NCBI GenBank assembly: GCA_035318985.1 | Contig: DATHDP010000061.1 | Location: 1-37,554, forward strand | DNA length: 37,554 nucleotides | Direction: 5' to 3' | DNA from: VBAS01 sp035318985 | Lineage (GTDB): Bacteria > Bacteroidota > Bacteroidia > Chitinophagales > Chitinophagaceae | Shown here: one piece after another, positions 1-6,796 of the stretch | Numbering within the stretch: the first letter of the stretch is position 1 | Layout of the letters: each line of letters starts with the position of its first letter | Notes under the pieces: model-generated | The model's input: only the letters and a program-made list of their open reading frames with translations | Told to the model about the DNA's origin: nothing | Database searches by the model: none | Made by a program: the position numbers and the translations under genes

Positions 1-424
1 ATTGATACTTGCTGCAACAAATGCGCCATGGAGTGTTGATGGAGCATTCAGAAGACCGGGCCGCTTTGACCGGATAATTTTTGTTGAACCACCTGATGAA
101 GAAGCAAGAGAAGAAATTCTAAAGTCAATTTTAAAAGATAAACCTGCGACTGATATTGACACATCGAAAATAGCTGCCGCTTGTAAAGATTACTCTGGTG
201 CTGATCTGAAAGCCGTCGTTGATATTGCGGTTGAAGATAAACTCCGTGAATCGATGAGTAAAGGCTCATTGCAACCAATAACAACTAAAGATCTTTTAAA
301 AGCAGTGAAGCAACATCGCCCCACAACTCTTGAGTGGTTTTCATCAGCCCGCAATTATGCACTTTATTCTAATGAAGCCGGATTATATGATGATATTTTA
401 AAATACCTGAAGATCAAAAAATAA
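1..424 (+). CDS. AAA+ ATPase, C-terminal part (5' truncated by window edge)
   Basis: Only the last ~140 codons are in the window; the reading frame is open to the left edge, so the first visible codon is not a start. The visible part has the second region of homology of AAA ATPases (ATNAPWSVDGAFRRPGRFDR, with arginine-finger residues) followed by a helical lid typical of the classic Cdc48/SpoVK/FtsH-like AAA group (YSGADLKAVVDIA). The Walker A and B motifs must lie upstream. A short C-terminal extension follows the lid. The stop is 3 nt before the ATG of a TPR membrane protein, so the two are probably co-transcribed, and the ATPase may remodel or load something for that partner (inference). 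The substrate is unknown. Confidence 0.85.
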   Translation, partial: LILAATNAPWSVDGAFRRPGRFDRIIFVEPPDEEAREEILKSILKDKPATDIDTSKIAAACKDYSGADLKAVVDIAVEDKLRESMSKGSLQPITTKDLLKAVKQHRPTTLEWFSSARNYALYSNEAGLYDDILKYLKIKK

Positions 425-427
425 CTT

Positions 428-1678
428 ATGGATGTAACTGGATTATTAGACAGAGCCAACCTGTTATTAGACCAGGGGAGAAATAAGGATGCTGAAAAGC
501 AGGTCATGCAAGTATTGAACCAGGAGCCAAACAATGATCATGCATTATCGATACTTGCAAGATGTTATATGAATAATGATGAGGTCGATAAGGGAATAGA
601 GATCATCAATAAAGCGATCGCTATTGACCCCAACGAATCATTTTATTTTTATTTGCTTGGCTTCGGATATTTTCAAAAAGAGATGTTCCTGCCGGCCAGG
701 GACAATCTGTCAAAAGCAATTCAATTAGATCCCTACAATCCAGAATATTTCGGAATTCTTTCATTCGTTTTTTTGAATGAAAAAGACAATGAAACCGCAT
801 TACAAAAAGCCAATGAAGGTCTTGAATTGGATCCTGAAAATATAACCTGCCTGAATGCAAGAGCCAGAGCTTTGAATAAATTGAAAAGGACTGATGAAGC
901 AGTAGATACTATTGGCGATAGTTTGTCAAAAGATCCCGATAATAAATTTACGCATGCTACAATGGGCTGGAATTATTTTGAAAGGGGAGATCAGAAAAAA
1001 GCTGCAAAGCATTTCAGGGAAGCATTGCGGACGGACCCCAATTATGAATCTGCCAGGCACGGATTAAAGGAATCGCTTAAATCAAACTTCACTCCTTACA
1101 AACTGGTAATACAGTTCGGAATGTGGATGTCAGAAAAAGGAAAACAATTTCAATGGATATTTTTTATCAGCATGTATGTTGTGTTCAGGATCTTAAGAAG
1201 TGTTGCATCAGCTAATTCAGGGCTAAGACCATTTTTGCTTCCATTGTTCGTTTTGTATTTTGGATTTATTTTCTTTACATGGATCGCCAACGCCATTGCA
1301 AACTTTTTTCTTTTATTCCATAAAGATGGAAAATACTCTTTAACTAAAAGTGAAAGAGTGATCGGTATTTCAACTGTTGCATGTTTGGTTGCTGGTTTAT
1401 CACTGGGCTGCTATGCATTTTATGCTTTTAATGAATCGCCATTAGAATTACTTTTTCCTGCAATAATTCTTATCACAATGCCGATCCCGCTTGGAAAAAT
1501 TGAACTACCTCTTGAACTCAGACCTTTCTCAATAAGAGTTTGGTACCCCGTTGGGCTAGTGGTTACCGGGATATTAGCAATAGCAGTAACTTTTTTGAAT
1601 TCTGAAATCGGTACTTTTTTTACCGTAATTTATGGAGTTGGCTTGTTGATCTTTACATGGGTTGCTAATTCCTGGTAG
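428..1678 (+). CDS. TPR protein with C-terminal membrane domain
   Basis: A 416-aa protein whose N-terminal ~220 residues are tandem tetratricopeptide repeats (recurring pattern of A at position 8 and DP at the repeat end, e.g. AIAIDPNESFYFYLLG, AIQLDPYNPEYFGILS). From about residue 245 it changes to about four to five hydrophobic segments, the last near the C-terminus. The TPR part probably faces the cytoplasm as a docking surface held at the inner membrane. It starts 3 nt after the AAA+ ATPase gene with no Shine-Dalgarno, so translational coupling is likely. The pairing of an AAA ATPase and a TPR membrane protein suggests one complex, but no specific function can be assigned. Confidence 0.8.
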   Translation: MDVTGLLDRANLLLDQGRNKDAEKQVMQVLNQEPNNDHALSILARCYMNNDEVDKGIEIINKAIAIDPNESFYFYLLGFGYFQKEMFLPARDNLSKAIQLDPYNPEYFGILSFVFLNEKDNETALQKANEGLELDPENITCLNARARALNKLKRTDEAVDTIGDSLSKDPDNKFTHATMGWNYFERGDQKKAAKHFREALRTDPNYESARHGLKESLKSNFTPYKLVIQFGMWMSEKGKQFQWIFFISMYVVFRILRSVASANSGLRPFLLPLFVLYFGFIFFTWIANAIANFFLLFHKDGKYSLTKSERVIGISTVACLVAGLSLGCYAFYAFNESPLELLFPAIILITMPIPLGKIELPLELRPFSIRVWYPVGLVVTGILAIAVTFLNSEIGTFFTVIYGVGLLIFTWVANSW

Positions 1679-1724
1679 GCGAAACTAAATATTTTTAAAT
1701 TTTCAATAAATACTGAAAATTGTG

Positions 1725-1732
1725 TAAATTTG
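1725..1732 (+). promoter_or_regulatory. -7 promoter box TAAATTTG for NADH dehydrogenase gene
   Basis: An exact match to the Bacteroidota primary sigma -7 consensus TAnnTTTG, 19 nt before the ATG. A weak -33-like TTTTC lies about 21 nt upstream. The preceding gene ends at 1678, so an independent promoter is expected here. Confidence 0.5.
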
Positions 1733-1751
1733 GGCTGTAAATGATAACCAG

Positions 1752-3014
1752 ATGAAAATAATTATCGTAGGCGGTGGCTTTGGGGGATTAAAATTGGCAA
1801 GGAGACTTAGTAATAAAAAAGGAATAGAAATATTACTGATCGATAAATTCAACTATCACCAGTTTCAACCATTGTTTTACCAGGTAGCAACAGCTGGTTT
1901 AGATGCCGGCAATATTTCGTTTCCTTTAAGAAAAGCATTTCAACATAGTAAGAATATTCGCATCCGTGTAACCGAGCTAAAAGAGATCGTTGCAGCAGAA
2001 AATAAAATAAAAACAGGAACAGGAGAGGAGCGATATGATATTTTAGTTCTTGCTACAGGCGCCGACACAAATTTCTTTGGTAACCAGCAATTGGAACAAC
2101 ATGCATTTCCAATGAAATCAACCGTAGAAGCTTTACAACTTCGCTTTAAACTTGTTCAAAATTTTGAGGATGCATTGATCGCAAAAAATGAAGAAGATCT
2201 ACAGCGTTTAATGAATGTGGTAGTAGTAGGTGGCGGCCCAACCGGTGTGGAAATTTCAGGTGCATTGGCAGAAATGAAAAAATATGTTTTGCCTAAAAAT
2301 TACCCGGAACTTGATCTTTCCAAAATGAATATTTTTTTATTAGAAGGTACACAAAAGACGCTTGCACATATGAGTGAATTCTCTTCTGATCGTTCAAAAA
2401 AATATTTGGAGAAATTAGGAGTAAAGGTGATGACAGGGGCTCATGTTAAAGATTACGACGGAAAAAATATCTACTTACAAGATGGACAAACAATTCCTTC
2501 GGCAACTGTTTTATGGGCTGCCGGCATCAAAGGAAATATTCCAGGTGGCGTTGATAATTCTCTTATTGCCAGGGGAAACAGGATAAAAGTTGACAGGCAA
2601 AACCGGGTGATCGGCTCCCAAAATATATATGCGATCGGGGACCTTTCATATATGGAAACACCTAAATATCCTAACGGACATCCACAGGTTGCTACAACTG
2701 CGATCCAGCAAGCAAAACTGCTTGCAGAAAACCTGTTGAAGATAAAAGCTGGTAAAACTGAACTTGAAGAATATGAATATAGGGACAAAGGTACCATGGC
2801 AACCGTCGGTAAAAACCTTGCAGTAGTTGATATCCCAAAACCAAAATTGCATTTTGGCGGATGGTTCGCCTGGATAATATGGATGAGCCTGCACCTGATG
2901 CTGATACTCGGGGTAAAGAATAAATTTTTTGTGTTTCTCAGCTGGCTTTACAATTACTTTTCCAATGATCAAAGTCTTTTGGTCTTCAAAGAATTTAGGA
3001 ACCAGAAAAAATAG
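1752..3014 (+). CDS. ndh: NAD(P)/FAD-dependent oxidoreductase, type II NADH:quinone dehydrogenase
   Basis: This 420-aa flavoprotein probably oxidises NADH and reduces menaquinone at the inner face of the cytoplasmic membrane without pumping protons. Two Rossmann folds are visible: an FAD-binding GGGFGG at residues 7-12 and an NAD-binding VVVVGGGPTGVEISGAL near 156-172. The ATGAD motif lies near 101 and the second flavin motif YAIGDLSYM near 293. The C-terminus (about 365-405) is hydrophobic and aromatic, as expected for the membrane anchor of NDH-2. Length is normal for the family. It has its own -7 box and is not tightly linked to its neighbours. Related sulfide:quinone oxidoreductases are less likely because no conserved cysteine pair is apparent. 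Confidence 0.88.
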   Translation: MKIIIVGGGFGGLKLARRLSNKKGIEILLIDKFNYHQFQPLFYQVATAGLDAGNISFPLRKAFQHSKNIRIRVTELKEIVAAENKIKTGTGEERYDILVLATGADTNFFGNQQLEQHAFPMKSTVEALQLRFKLVQNFEDALIAKNEEDLQRLMNVVVVGGGPTGVEISGALAEMKKYVLPKNYPELDLSKMNIFLLEGTQKTLAHMSEFSSDRSKKYLEKLGVKVMTGAHVKDYDGKNIYLQDGQTIPSATVLWAAGIKGNIPGGVDNSLIARGNRIKVDRQNRVIGSQNIYAIGDLSYMETPKYPNGHPQVATTAIQQAKLLAENLLKIKAGKTELEEYEYRDKGTMATVGKNLAVVDIPKPKLHFGGWFAWIIWMSLHLMLILGVKNKFFVFLSWLYNYFSNDQSLLVFKEFRNQKK

Positions 3015-3016
3015 AA

Positions 3017-3529
3017 TTAAGAAAAATCTTTGAGTAATTTCTTTGCTCTTGATTTAAATGCCGGTGTTTCATAATCCCATCTTTCCTGAATAATTAGTTT
3101 GATCTCGTTAATGATCTCAGGATATAGTTTAGCGAGTTTCTGCAAAACAGTTATTGAAAATGCTTTTATTGCTATAGCCTCAGTAGGCGAGGAAAAATAC
3201 CGAAAACAAATATCCATTACCTGTCCATGAAATCTTTTGGGGATATCGACATATTGCAAAAAACGAACACTGTTTCTTTTTACTGAATCGTTAGCACCGG
3301 GTTTTTCAAGTGCTCTTATAACCTTTGTAAAATGTTTTTTAATAAACTCCGGGTGATCTTCTACGCAATAGCTCATCGGCCAGGCAGCTCTTTGTACTAC
3401 CCGATATTCATCATTCAAAAACAAATTGAACAATTCATTAAATCTTTTTTGATCATTGCCAACCCATTTTACAATCCGCATGCAAGTGGCTTTTGAACGA
3501 TCTTTTAATAACGTTTCTCTTAATTTCAT
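3017..3529 (-). CDS. HEAT-like repeat protein, function unknown
   Basis: A 170-aa all-helical soluble protein with no signal peptide. Helical pairs such as VVQRAAWPMSYCVEDHPEFI and AIKAFSITVLQKLAKLYPEI look like HEAT/Armadillo-type repeats, which usually bind protein or nucleic acid. No catalytic motif is visible. It converges on the NADH dehydrogenase gene, with stop codons 2 nt apart, and diverges from the YdjC-type deacetylase 29 nt away. I recognise the fold type but not a named family; DNA alkylation repeat proteins are a distant possibility. Confidence 0.75.
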   Translation of the reverse strand: MKLRETLLKDRSKATCMRIVKWVGNDQKRFNELFNLFLNDEYRVVQRAAWPMSYCVEDHPEFIKKHFTKVIRALEKPGANDSVKRNSVRFLQYVDIPKRFHGQVMDICFRYFSSPTEAIAIKAFSITVLQKLAKLYPEIINEIKLIIQERWDYETPAFKSRAKKLLKDFS

Positions 3530-3558
3530 TAATTTGAGTATTCTTAAAAATAAGATAA

Positions 3559-4488
3559 ATGCAAAAAGGAATTATCATATTACTATCTCTATTGTTTTCA
3601 AACTGCATTTTTAGCCAGGTAAAAACAATACAGGAGAGGCTGGGTTATCCTAAAGATGCAAAGCTTGTCATCATTCATGCTGATGATCTCGGAGTATCTC
3701 ATTCAGAAAATGCCGCGTCAATAGCGGCAATGGAAAAAGGCAGTGTAAGTTCTGCAAGTATTATGGTGCCTTGTCCATGGTTCCCGGAAATAGCTGCTTA
3801 TGCACAATCACATCCTGCTGCTGATCTTGGTCTCCATATAACATTAACAAGTGAATGGAAACATTATAGATGGGGACCAGTAACTGCTAAAGAAAAAGTA
3901 CCAGGGCTTGTAAATAAGAATGGCTTTTTATATTCTTCGGTTGACAGCGTTTATCAATCTGCCAGCGCTGCAGAAGTTGAAGAAGAGATACGCAATCAGG
4001 TAATCAGGTCAAAACAATTTGGAGTGGATCCAACGCATTTGGATGCACATATGGGCACAGCACTACAACGGCTCGATTATTTTAAAGCTTATTTGAAAAT
4101 AGGGCATGAGTTTAAGATCCCTGTTTTTATACCACGGCAATTAGAGATCCCTTTAAAAATAAAATTTGATTCCATCGTTTCTGATAAAGACGTTTTGGTG
4201 GACTATATTCTTTCTGCGTCGCCAGAGGATCTCAAAACTGGTTTTGCAAGTTTCTACACCAATGGTTTAAAAAATTTAAAGCCCGGCCTTACATACCTTA
4301 TTATACATACCGCATACGATAACGACGAAATGCGTGCAGTAACCATCGATCACCCGGATTGGGGCGCTGCGTGGCGCCAGCAGGATTTTAATTTCTTTTC
4401 AAGCCCAGAATGCAAACAGGTTTTAAAGGAAAATAATATCTATGTAATAACCTGGAAAGAGATTCGTGATAAGATCGTGAGGAAATAA
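3559..4488 (+). CDS. Exported YdjC/ChbG-type carbohydrate deacetylase
   Basis: A 309-aa protein with a likely signal peptide at residues 1-20 and then the YdjC-family fold. Metal-binding motifs are visible: VIIHADDLG (H40, D42, D43) and PTHLDAHMG (H160, D162, H164). In characterised family members such as ChbG these residues hold a divalent metal used to remove acetyl groups from chitooligosaccharides or related sugars. Export distinguishes it from cytoplasmic E. coli ChbG and suggests work on periplasmic or cell-wall-derived oligosaccharides (inference). No glycan locus is adjacent. Confidence 0.85.
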   Translation: MQKGIIILLSLLFSNCIFSQVKTIQERLGYPKDAKLVIIHADDLGVSHSENAASIAAMEKGSVSSASIMVPCPWFPEIAAYAQSHPAADLGLHITLTSEWKHYRWGPVTAKEKVPGLVNKNGFLYSSVDSVYQSASAAEVEEEIRNQVIRSKQFGVDPTHLDAHMGTALQRLDYFKAYLKIGHEFKIPVFIPRQLEIPLKIKFDSIVSDKDVLVDYILSASPEDLKTGFASFYTNGLKNLKPGLTYLIIHTAYDNDEMRAVTIDHPDWGAAWRQQDFNFFSSPECKQVLKENNIYVITWKEIRDKIVRK

Positions 4489-4489
4489 A

Positions 4490-4771
4490 TTATGGCTTGG
4501 GCTTTGGCCTGGGTTTGGATTTTGGCTTGAGCGAAGGTATTTTGCCAAATTGGGCGTACAGTGATTCCATGATCCTTGGCTTCAGATCGGCGCAGGCTTT
4601 GATTATTTCATCTTCAACTAAAATTGCTTCTTCACCGTAAAGTCTTTCTGTAAGCACTTTATTCGTTGCTTGTTGCAGAGCGATAATTTCAACAAGCAAT
4701 TCAAACATCATCTGTAGATTATATTTCGGATCAAATTGTACATGATCCAAACTATCAGGCGTCTTGTTCAT
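4490..4771 (-). CDS. Small protein with Lys-Pro-rich C-terminus, unknown
   Basis: A 93-aa protein, mostly helical (residues ~15-75) with a C-terminal tail of alternating lysine/arginine and proline (KPKSKPRPKPKP). It has no signal peptide or membrane segment. The stop lies 2 nt beyond the convergent deacetylase stop. I do not recognise the family. The basic tail could contact nucleic acid or a membrane, but nothing proves this. It is the last gene before the dif-like site, and a palindrome overlaps its promoter region. Confidence 0.6.
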   Translation of the reverse strand: MNKTPDSLDHVQFDPKYNLQMMFELLVEIIALQQATNKVLTERLYGEEAILVEDEIIKACADLKPRIMESLYAQFGKIPSLKPKSKPRPKPKP

Positions 4772-4787
4772 TTGTATAAATATACAA
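4772..4787 (-). promoter_or_regulatory. Palindrome overlapping a -7-like box before the small basic-tailed gene
   Basis: TTGTATA-AA-TATACAA is a perfect 7-bp-arm palindrome (4772-4787) just upstream of the ATG (4769-4771) on the minus strand. Read on that strand it contains TATATTTA (4777-4784), 7 of 8 to TAnnTTTG and 5 nt from the start codon. A repressor binding the palindrome would block the promoter (inference). Confidence 0.35.
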
Positions 4788-4882
4788 TTGAGATCAGGTT
4801 AAAATAAAATCAATATTTCAACAGCTATTCAACATAAGAGCATATATCAAGAAAATCAGAAGCCATTTTCTGGCCCAAGTAT

Positions 4883-4910
4883 TTTTCTTATAATGTATGT
4901 TATGTTAAAT
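4883..4910 (+). other. dif-like XerC/XerD recombination site
   Basis: Arms and centre read TTTTCTTATAA (XerC side, 4883-4893), TGTATG (centre, 4894-4899) and TTATGTTAAAT (XerD side, 4900-4910). Compared with E. coli dif, positions 4890-4910 match at 20 of 21 bases, and the XerD arm is identical. dif is the site where XerC and XerD resolve chromosome dimers at the replication terminus, and integrating elements also use it. Gene orientation changes here, as expected at a terminus. A second, inverted dif-like sequence follows 88 nt later. Confidence 0.8.
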
Positions 4911-5028
4911 AGGCACACAGCGCCTTAGCTATTACCCACCCTTCGTCCGGTTTATTAGCAAGAAATATAATAAACCGTCCCTCCCACAGGCTAACCTATT
5001 GTAACATAACATAGCGTTATCTGCGAAA
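4884..5028. repeat. Inverted pair of dif-like sequences; long interrupted hairpin
   Basis: The XerD half of the dif-like site (4896-4913) pairs with 4995-5013: 12 bp perfect, one bulged G at 5001, then 6 bp more. Outwards, across a 3x3 internal loop at the central region, ATAA (4890-4893) pairs with TTAT (5017-5020), then TTTC (4884-4887) with GAAA (5025-5028). Inside, TTAGC/GCTAA (4925-4929/4990-4994) and a perfect 10-bp hairpin (4948-4957/4968-4977) complete a forked structure of about 145 nt. The layout resembles the folded single-stranded attP of filamentous phage CTX, in which two inverted dif-like sites pair. Confidence 0.65.
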
Positions 5029-5097
5029 GGCTATTCAAGGCATGTTTTAAAATCAACCGCATTTATTTGTTATTATAAAAAAGAAATTGCCTGCGCA

Positions 5098-5133
5098 CTC
5101 GTGAGAACTTTGGATCACTCCGTTTTTGTATCG
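5098..5133 (+). repeat. 36-bp direct repeat, copy 1
   Basis: Begins CTCGTGAGAACTT and ends GTTTTTGTATCG; 33 of 36 positions are identical to the copy at 6599-6634. It sits at the same relative place, upstream of a 15-bp repeat, a terminator and a small gene. It contains no ORF and is not obviously palindromic. It may be a promoter, a protein-binding site or the 5' part of a small RNA. Confidence 0.8.
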
Positions 5134-5256
5134 GTGACTATATACTTCTTAGACCATTATCATAAATATGTGAATTATATAAACCTTTTCAATAATTATG
5201 TAAATATCATTTGCGAATAAATCTCAATTTTAAGGATTGATTCTTTTAATTAAGGA

Positions 5257-5271
5257 TTAATGGTTAATGTT
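5257..5271 (+). repeat. 15-bp repeat TTAATGGTTAATGTT, copy 1
   Basis: Identical to 6705-6719. In both places it lies a few to ~25 nt before the terminator hairpin. In this copy it is not followed by the pairing partner that copy 2 has. Confidence 0.7.
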
Positions 5272-5276
5272 AGTAG

Positions 5277-5307
5277 CCTTCCTGTTTCCACCGGAGGGCT
5301 TTTTTTT
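5277..5307 (+). terminator. Terminator-like hairpin in leader, copy 1
   Basis: CCTTC pairs with GGAGG (one G-U) around a long loop, followed by a C and eight T. The stem is shorter than in copy 2 because the next bases (CT versus GG) are changed. It precedes the ATG at 5347 by about 40 nt, so it would end a leader transcript before the gene. Confidence 0.55.
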
Positions 5308-5323
5308 AGCTCCTATTGATGTA
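5307..5323 (+). repeat. 17-bp repeat between terminator and gene, copy 1
   Basis: TAGCTCCTATTGATGTA is identical to 6772-6788. It lies directly after the T-run of the leader terminator and before the A/C-rich pre-start sequence. Confidence 0.75.
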
Positions 5324-5331
5324 TATTGAAG

Positions 5332-5347
5332 AACCAAAACAAACTAA
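5332..5347 (+). promoter_or_regulatory. A/C-rich pre-start sequence, copy 1 of 3
   Basis: AACCAAAACAAACTAA ends at the A of the ATG at 5347. Near-identical words precede the next two accessory genes (5918-5933 and 6797-6811) and none was noticed before core genes. Since no Shine-Dalgarno is present, it may act as a translation enhancer or a binding site for a regulator. Confidence 0.5.
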
Positions 5348-5883
5348 TGGAAAAGGATAAAGCCGTTCAGGTACTCAATAACCAAAAGGCTAAATTGAAT
5401 TCAATAAGTACGGATAATTGTACTGTATGGCAAACCCAAACGAAATCATACATTAAATCATTTTTTGGAGAATCTTCGCCAGAGTATCACTATATAGATA
5501 ACTTTCAATTCTTTTATCATGTAGGCGATAATTGGCGAGGCGAGATGAACCGAAATATACCAGTAGCGAGTTTGTTTATAGATAACTGCATTGAAACAAT
5601 TGATAATAACGGACTATACAAACCGCCTAAACCAAATTGGTTAACTCACGTAGATAATAGATGGCTTGTGGGTATTGCTGCGGGCTTATTAGCGGGAATA
5701 TTTTTCTTAGGTAGATTCGTAGGATCTACAGAATCCGACATTAAGAATATTGAACTTAGAAACGAGATTAAGGATTTAAAAAAATCAAACGTCAGCCCTA
5801 CCCTTATTGTACCCGACAAGAAATCCAGCCAAGACACTAATAAATATAATCCCAATATAAATAAAGACACTAGCCATAAGTGA
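5347..5883 (+). CDS. Single-span membrane protein of accessory region, unknown
   Basis: 178 aa from ATG 5347; a TTG seven codons upstream is in frame but lies inside the repeated leader, so the ATG is preferred. Residues ~1-95 are a soluble domain with WQTQTKSYIKSFFGESSPEY near 29-48; this W...T...FGE.S spacing resembles N-terminal modules I associate with small defence-type membrane proteins (weak recall). One membrane span lies near 108-126 (WLVGIAAGLLAGIFFLGRF), then a short coiled coil (~131-143) and a polar Asn/Lys-rich tail. It is 54 nt upstream of the HEPN-like gene with the same pre-start sequence, so the two probably act together. AT-rich. No named family recognised. Confidence 0.65.
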   Translation: MEKDKAVQVLNNQKAKLNSISTDNCTVWQTQTKSYIKSFFGESSPEYHYIDNFQFFYHVGDNWRGEMNRNIPVASLFIDNCIETIDNNGLYKPPKPNWLTHVDNRWLVGIAAGLLAGIFFLGRFVGSTESDIKNIELRNEIKDLKKSNVSPTLIVPDKKSSQDTNKYNPNINKDTSHK

Positions 5884-5917
5884 TTTTTAATAGAGGTACG
5901 AACATTTCGTAGGTAAC

Positions 5918-5933
5918 AACCAAAACCAACTAA
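5918..5933 (+). promoter_or_regulatory. A/C-rich pre-start sequence, copy 2 of 3
   Basis: AACCAAAACCAACTAA lies 4 nt before the ATG of the HEPN-like gene. This copy has no terminator leader in front of it, which suggests that only the first gene of each unit carries the long leader. Confidence 0.5.
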
Positions 5934-5937
5934 TCGC

Positions 5938-6441
5938 ATGAGATCGGACAAAGACTACAACGAATACGTTGAAGAGACGAGACGAAGACGAGGAATGATA
6001 ATAGAGCTGTCTGTCATTATTGAAAGGTTCATAGATATTTACATTGCTTCAGTATTTTGTAGCCGTAGAAAGAGATACGGGATTATGCAATATGTGCTAT
6101 CTACCAGATTTATTAGTGCCGAAAGTAAGAGACAAATATTTATGGAATTACTAGAAAAACATGAACGGCGATATTTTACGAAACACAAAAACATGCTGAG
6201 TAAAATCTCAAGTGTTTACACACAAAGAAACTTATATGGTCACCAATTATTACTTTCTAATAAGGAGTCAGTAACCCGTTTTAAAGACAATGGAGAAATT
6301 ACGTTTGGTGTAATATCCGATAAAAATTACATACAAAGACATCTTCCATTAAATGAATTCAGCAACCTTTGCATAAAGGCGAATAATTGCGCTACTGTAA
6401 TAAGAGAATTGTTAGAGAAGAAGAAATACCTCCCCCTCTAA
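5938..6441 (+). CDS. HEPN-like protein with Rx4H motif, putative RNase/toxin
   Basis: A 167-aa helical, basic protein with no signal peptide. Residues 97-102 read RNLYGH, the R(N)x3H form of the Rx4-6H motif that makes the active site in HEPN-domain RNases (toxins, abortive-infection effectors, CRISPR ancillary nucleases). An amphipathic helix near 19-40 (MIIELSVIIERFIDIYIASV) with an acidic residue matches the first HEPN helix, and KISSVYTQ leads into the motif as in many family members. Metal-independent cleavage of RNA as a dimer would be expected (family knowledge, not shown here). Preceded by a membrane protein gene with the same pre-start sequence; together they may be a toxin or defence pair. 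Non-catalytic HEPN proteins also exist. Confidence 0.6.
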   Translation: MRSDKDYNEYVEETRRRRGMIIELSVIIERFIDIYIASVFCSRRKRYGIMQYVLSTRFISAESKRQIFMELLEKHERRYFTKHKNMLSKISSVYTQRNLYGHQLLLSNKESVTRFKDNGEITFGVISDKNYIQRHLPLNEFSNLCIKANNCATVIRELLEKKKYLPL

Positions 6442-6598
6442 GGAATTAATCTTATAGCTAATTGGTTAAAACTAATAAGAATGAAGCTGCCTTTGAACGG
6501 TTTTCCCGTTTAAAAAATTAAACGAAAACAGAATGCCTTGCTGCATATTTCCCAATACATTTCTTTTCCAGTTCTCCACAGGAAAAGAAACCCTCCCG

Positions 6599-6634
6599 CT
6601 CGTGAGAACTTCGGAACACTCTGTTTTTGTATCG
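6599..6634 (+). repeat. 36-bp direct repeat, copy 2
   Basis: 33 of 36 bases match 5098-5133; the three differences are single substitutions. It starts 8 nt after a perfect 10-bp-stem hairpin (6560-6590). Copy 1 and copy 2 are 1501 bp apart, with the membrane and HEPN-like genes between them. Confidence 0.8.
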
Positions 6635-6704
6635 TAAAAATCCAGATTAGGTTAATCGAAAATAATCACTACCTTCTCTGCTTCGAATTTTCATAGGATA
6701 AGGT

Positions 6705-6736
6705 TTAATGGTTAATGTTTTTGATATAAACATTAA
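6705..6736 (+). repeat. 15-bp repeat copy 2 extended into a 9-bp hairpin
   Basis: TTAATGGTTAATGTT (6705-6719) is identical to copy 1. Here TTAATGTTT (6712-6720) pairs perfectly with AAACATTAA (6728-6736) over a 7-nt loop, a hairpin copy 1 lacks. It lies just before the terminator, so it could form part of a structured leader RNA. Confidence 0.6.
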
Positions 6737-6742
6737 GATAGT

Positions 6743-6770
6743 CCTTCGGTTTCCACCGGAGGGCTTTTTT
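6743..6770 (+). terminator. Intrinsic terminator in leader, copy 2
   Basis: CCTTCGG (6743-6749) pairs with CCGGAGG (6756-6762) over loop TTTCCA, followed by GC and six T. It has the form of a Rho-independent terminator, yet it sits about 44 nt upstream of the ATG at 6814, so it ends either a small RNA or an attenuated leader. Confidence 0.7.
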
Positions 6771-6771
6771 G

Positions 6772-6788
6772 TAGCTCCTATTGATGTA
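6772..6788 (+). repeat. 17-bp repeat between terminator and gene, copy 2
   Basis: TAGCTCCTATTGATGTA is identical to 5307-5323 and holds the same position after a T-run and before the A/C-rich word. Confidence 0.75.
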
Positions 6789-6796
6789 AATTCAGT

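Larger units (their letters stand above)
4772..5346. other. Intergenic region holding dif-like site, hairpins and repeat front end
   Basis: 575 bases without a credible gene. In order: the promoter palindrome (4772-4787), a 7-bp-arm hairpin AGAAAAT/ATTTTCT (4850-4871), the dif-like site and its inverted partner (4883-5028), a 36-bp direct repeat (5098-5133), an AT-rich spacer, a 15-bp repeat (5257-5271), a terminator-like hairpin (5277-5307) and a 17-bp repeat (5307-5323) leading into the next gene. Confidence 0.7.

Noticed and set aside
4884..5028. Miniature inverted-repeat transposon
   Set aside because: Terminal inverted repeats are present, but the left one is a dif site almost base for base and no target duplication was seen, so the Xer explanation fits better.
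5098..5883. Type III toxin-antitoxin system (RNA antitoxin, terminator, toxin gene)
   Set aside because: The order small RNA-terminator-gene is similar, but there is no tandem array of short repeats before the terminator, and the gene after it is a membrane protein rather than a ToxN-like RNase.
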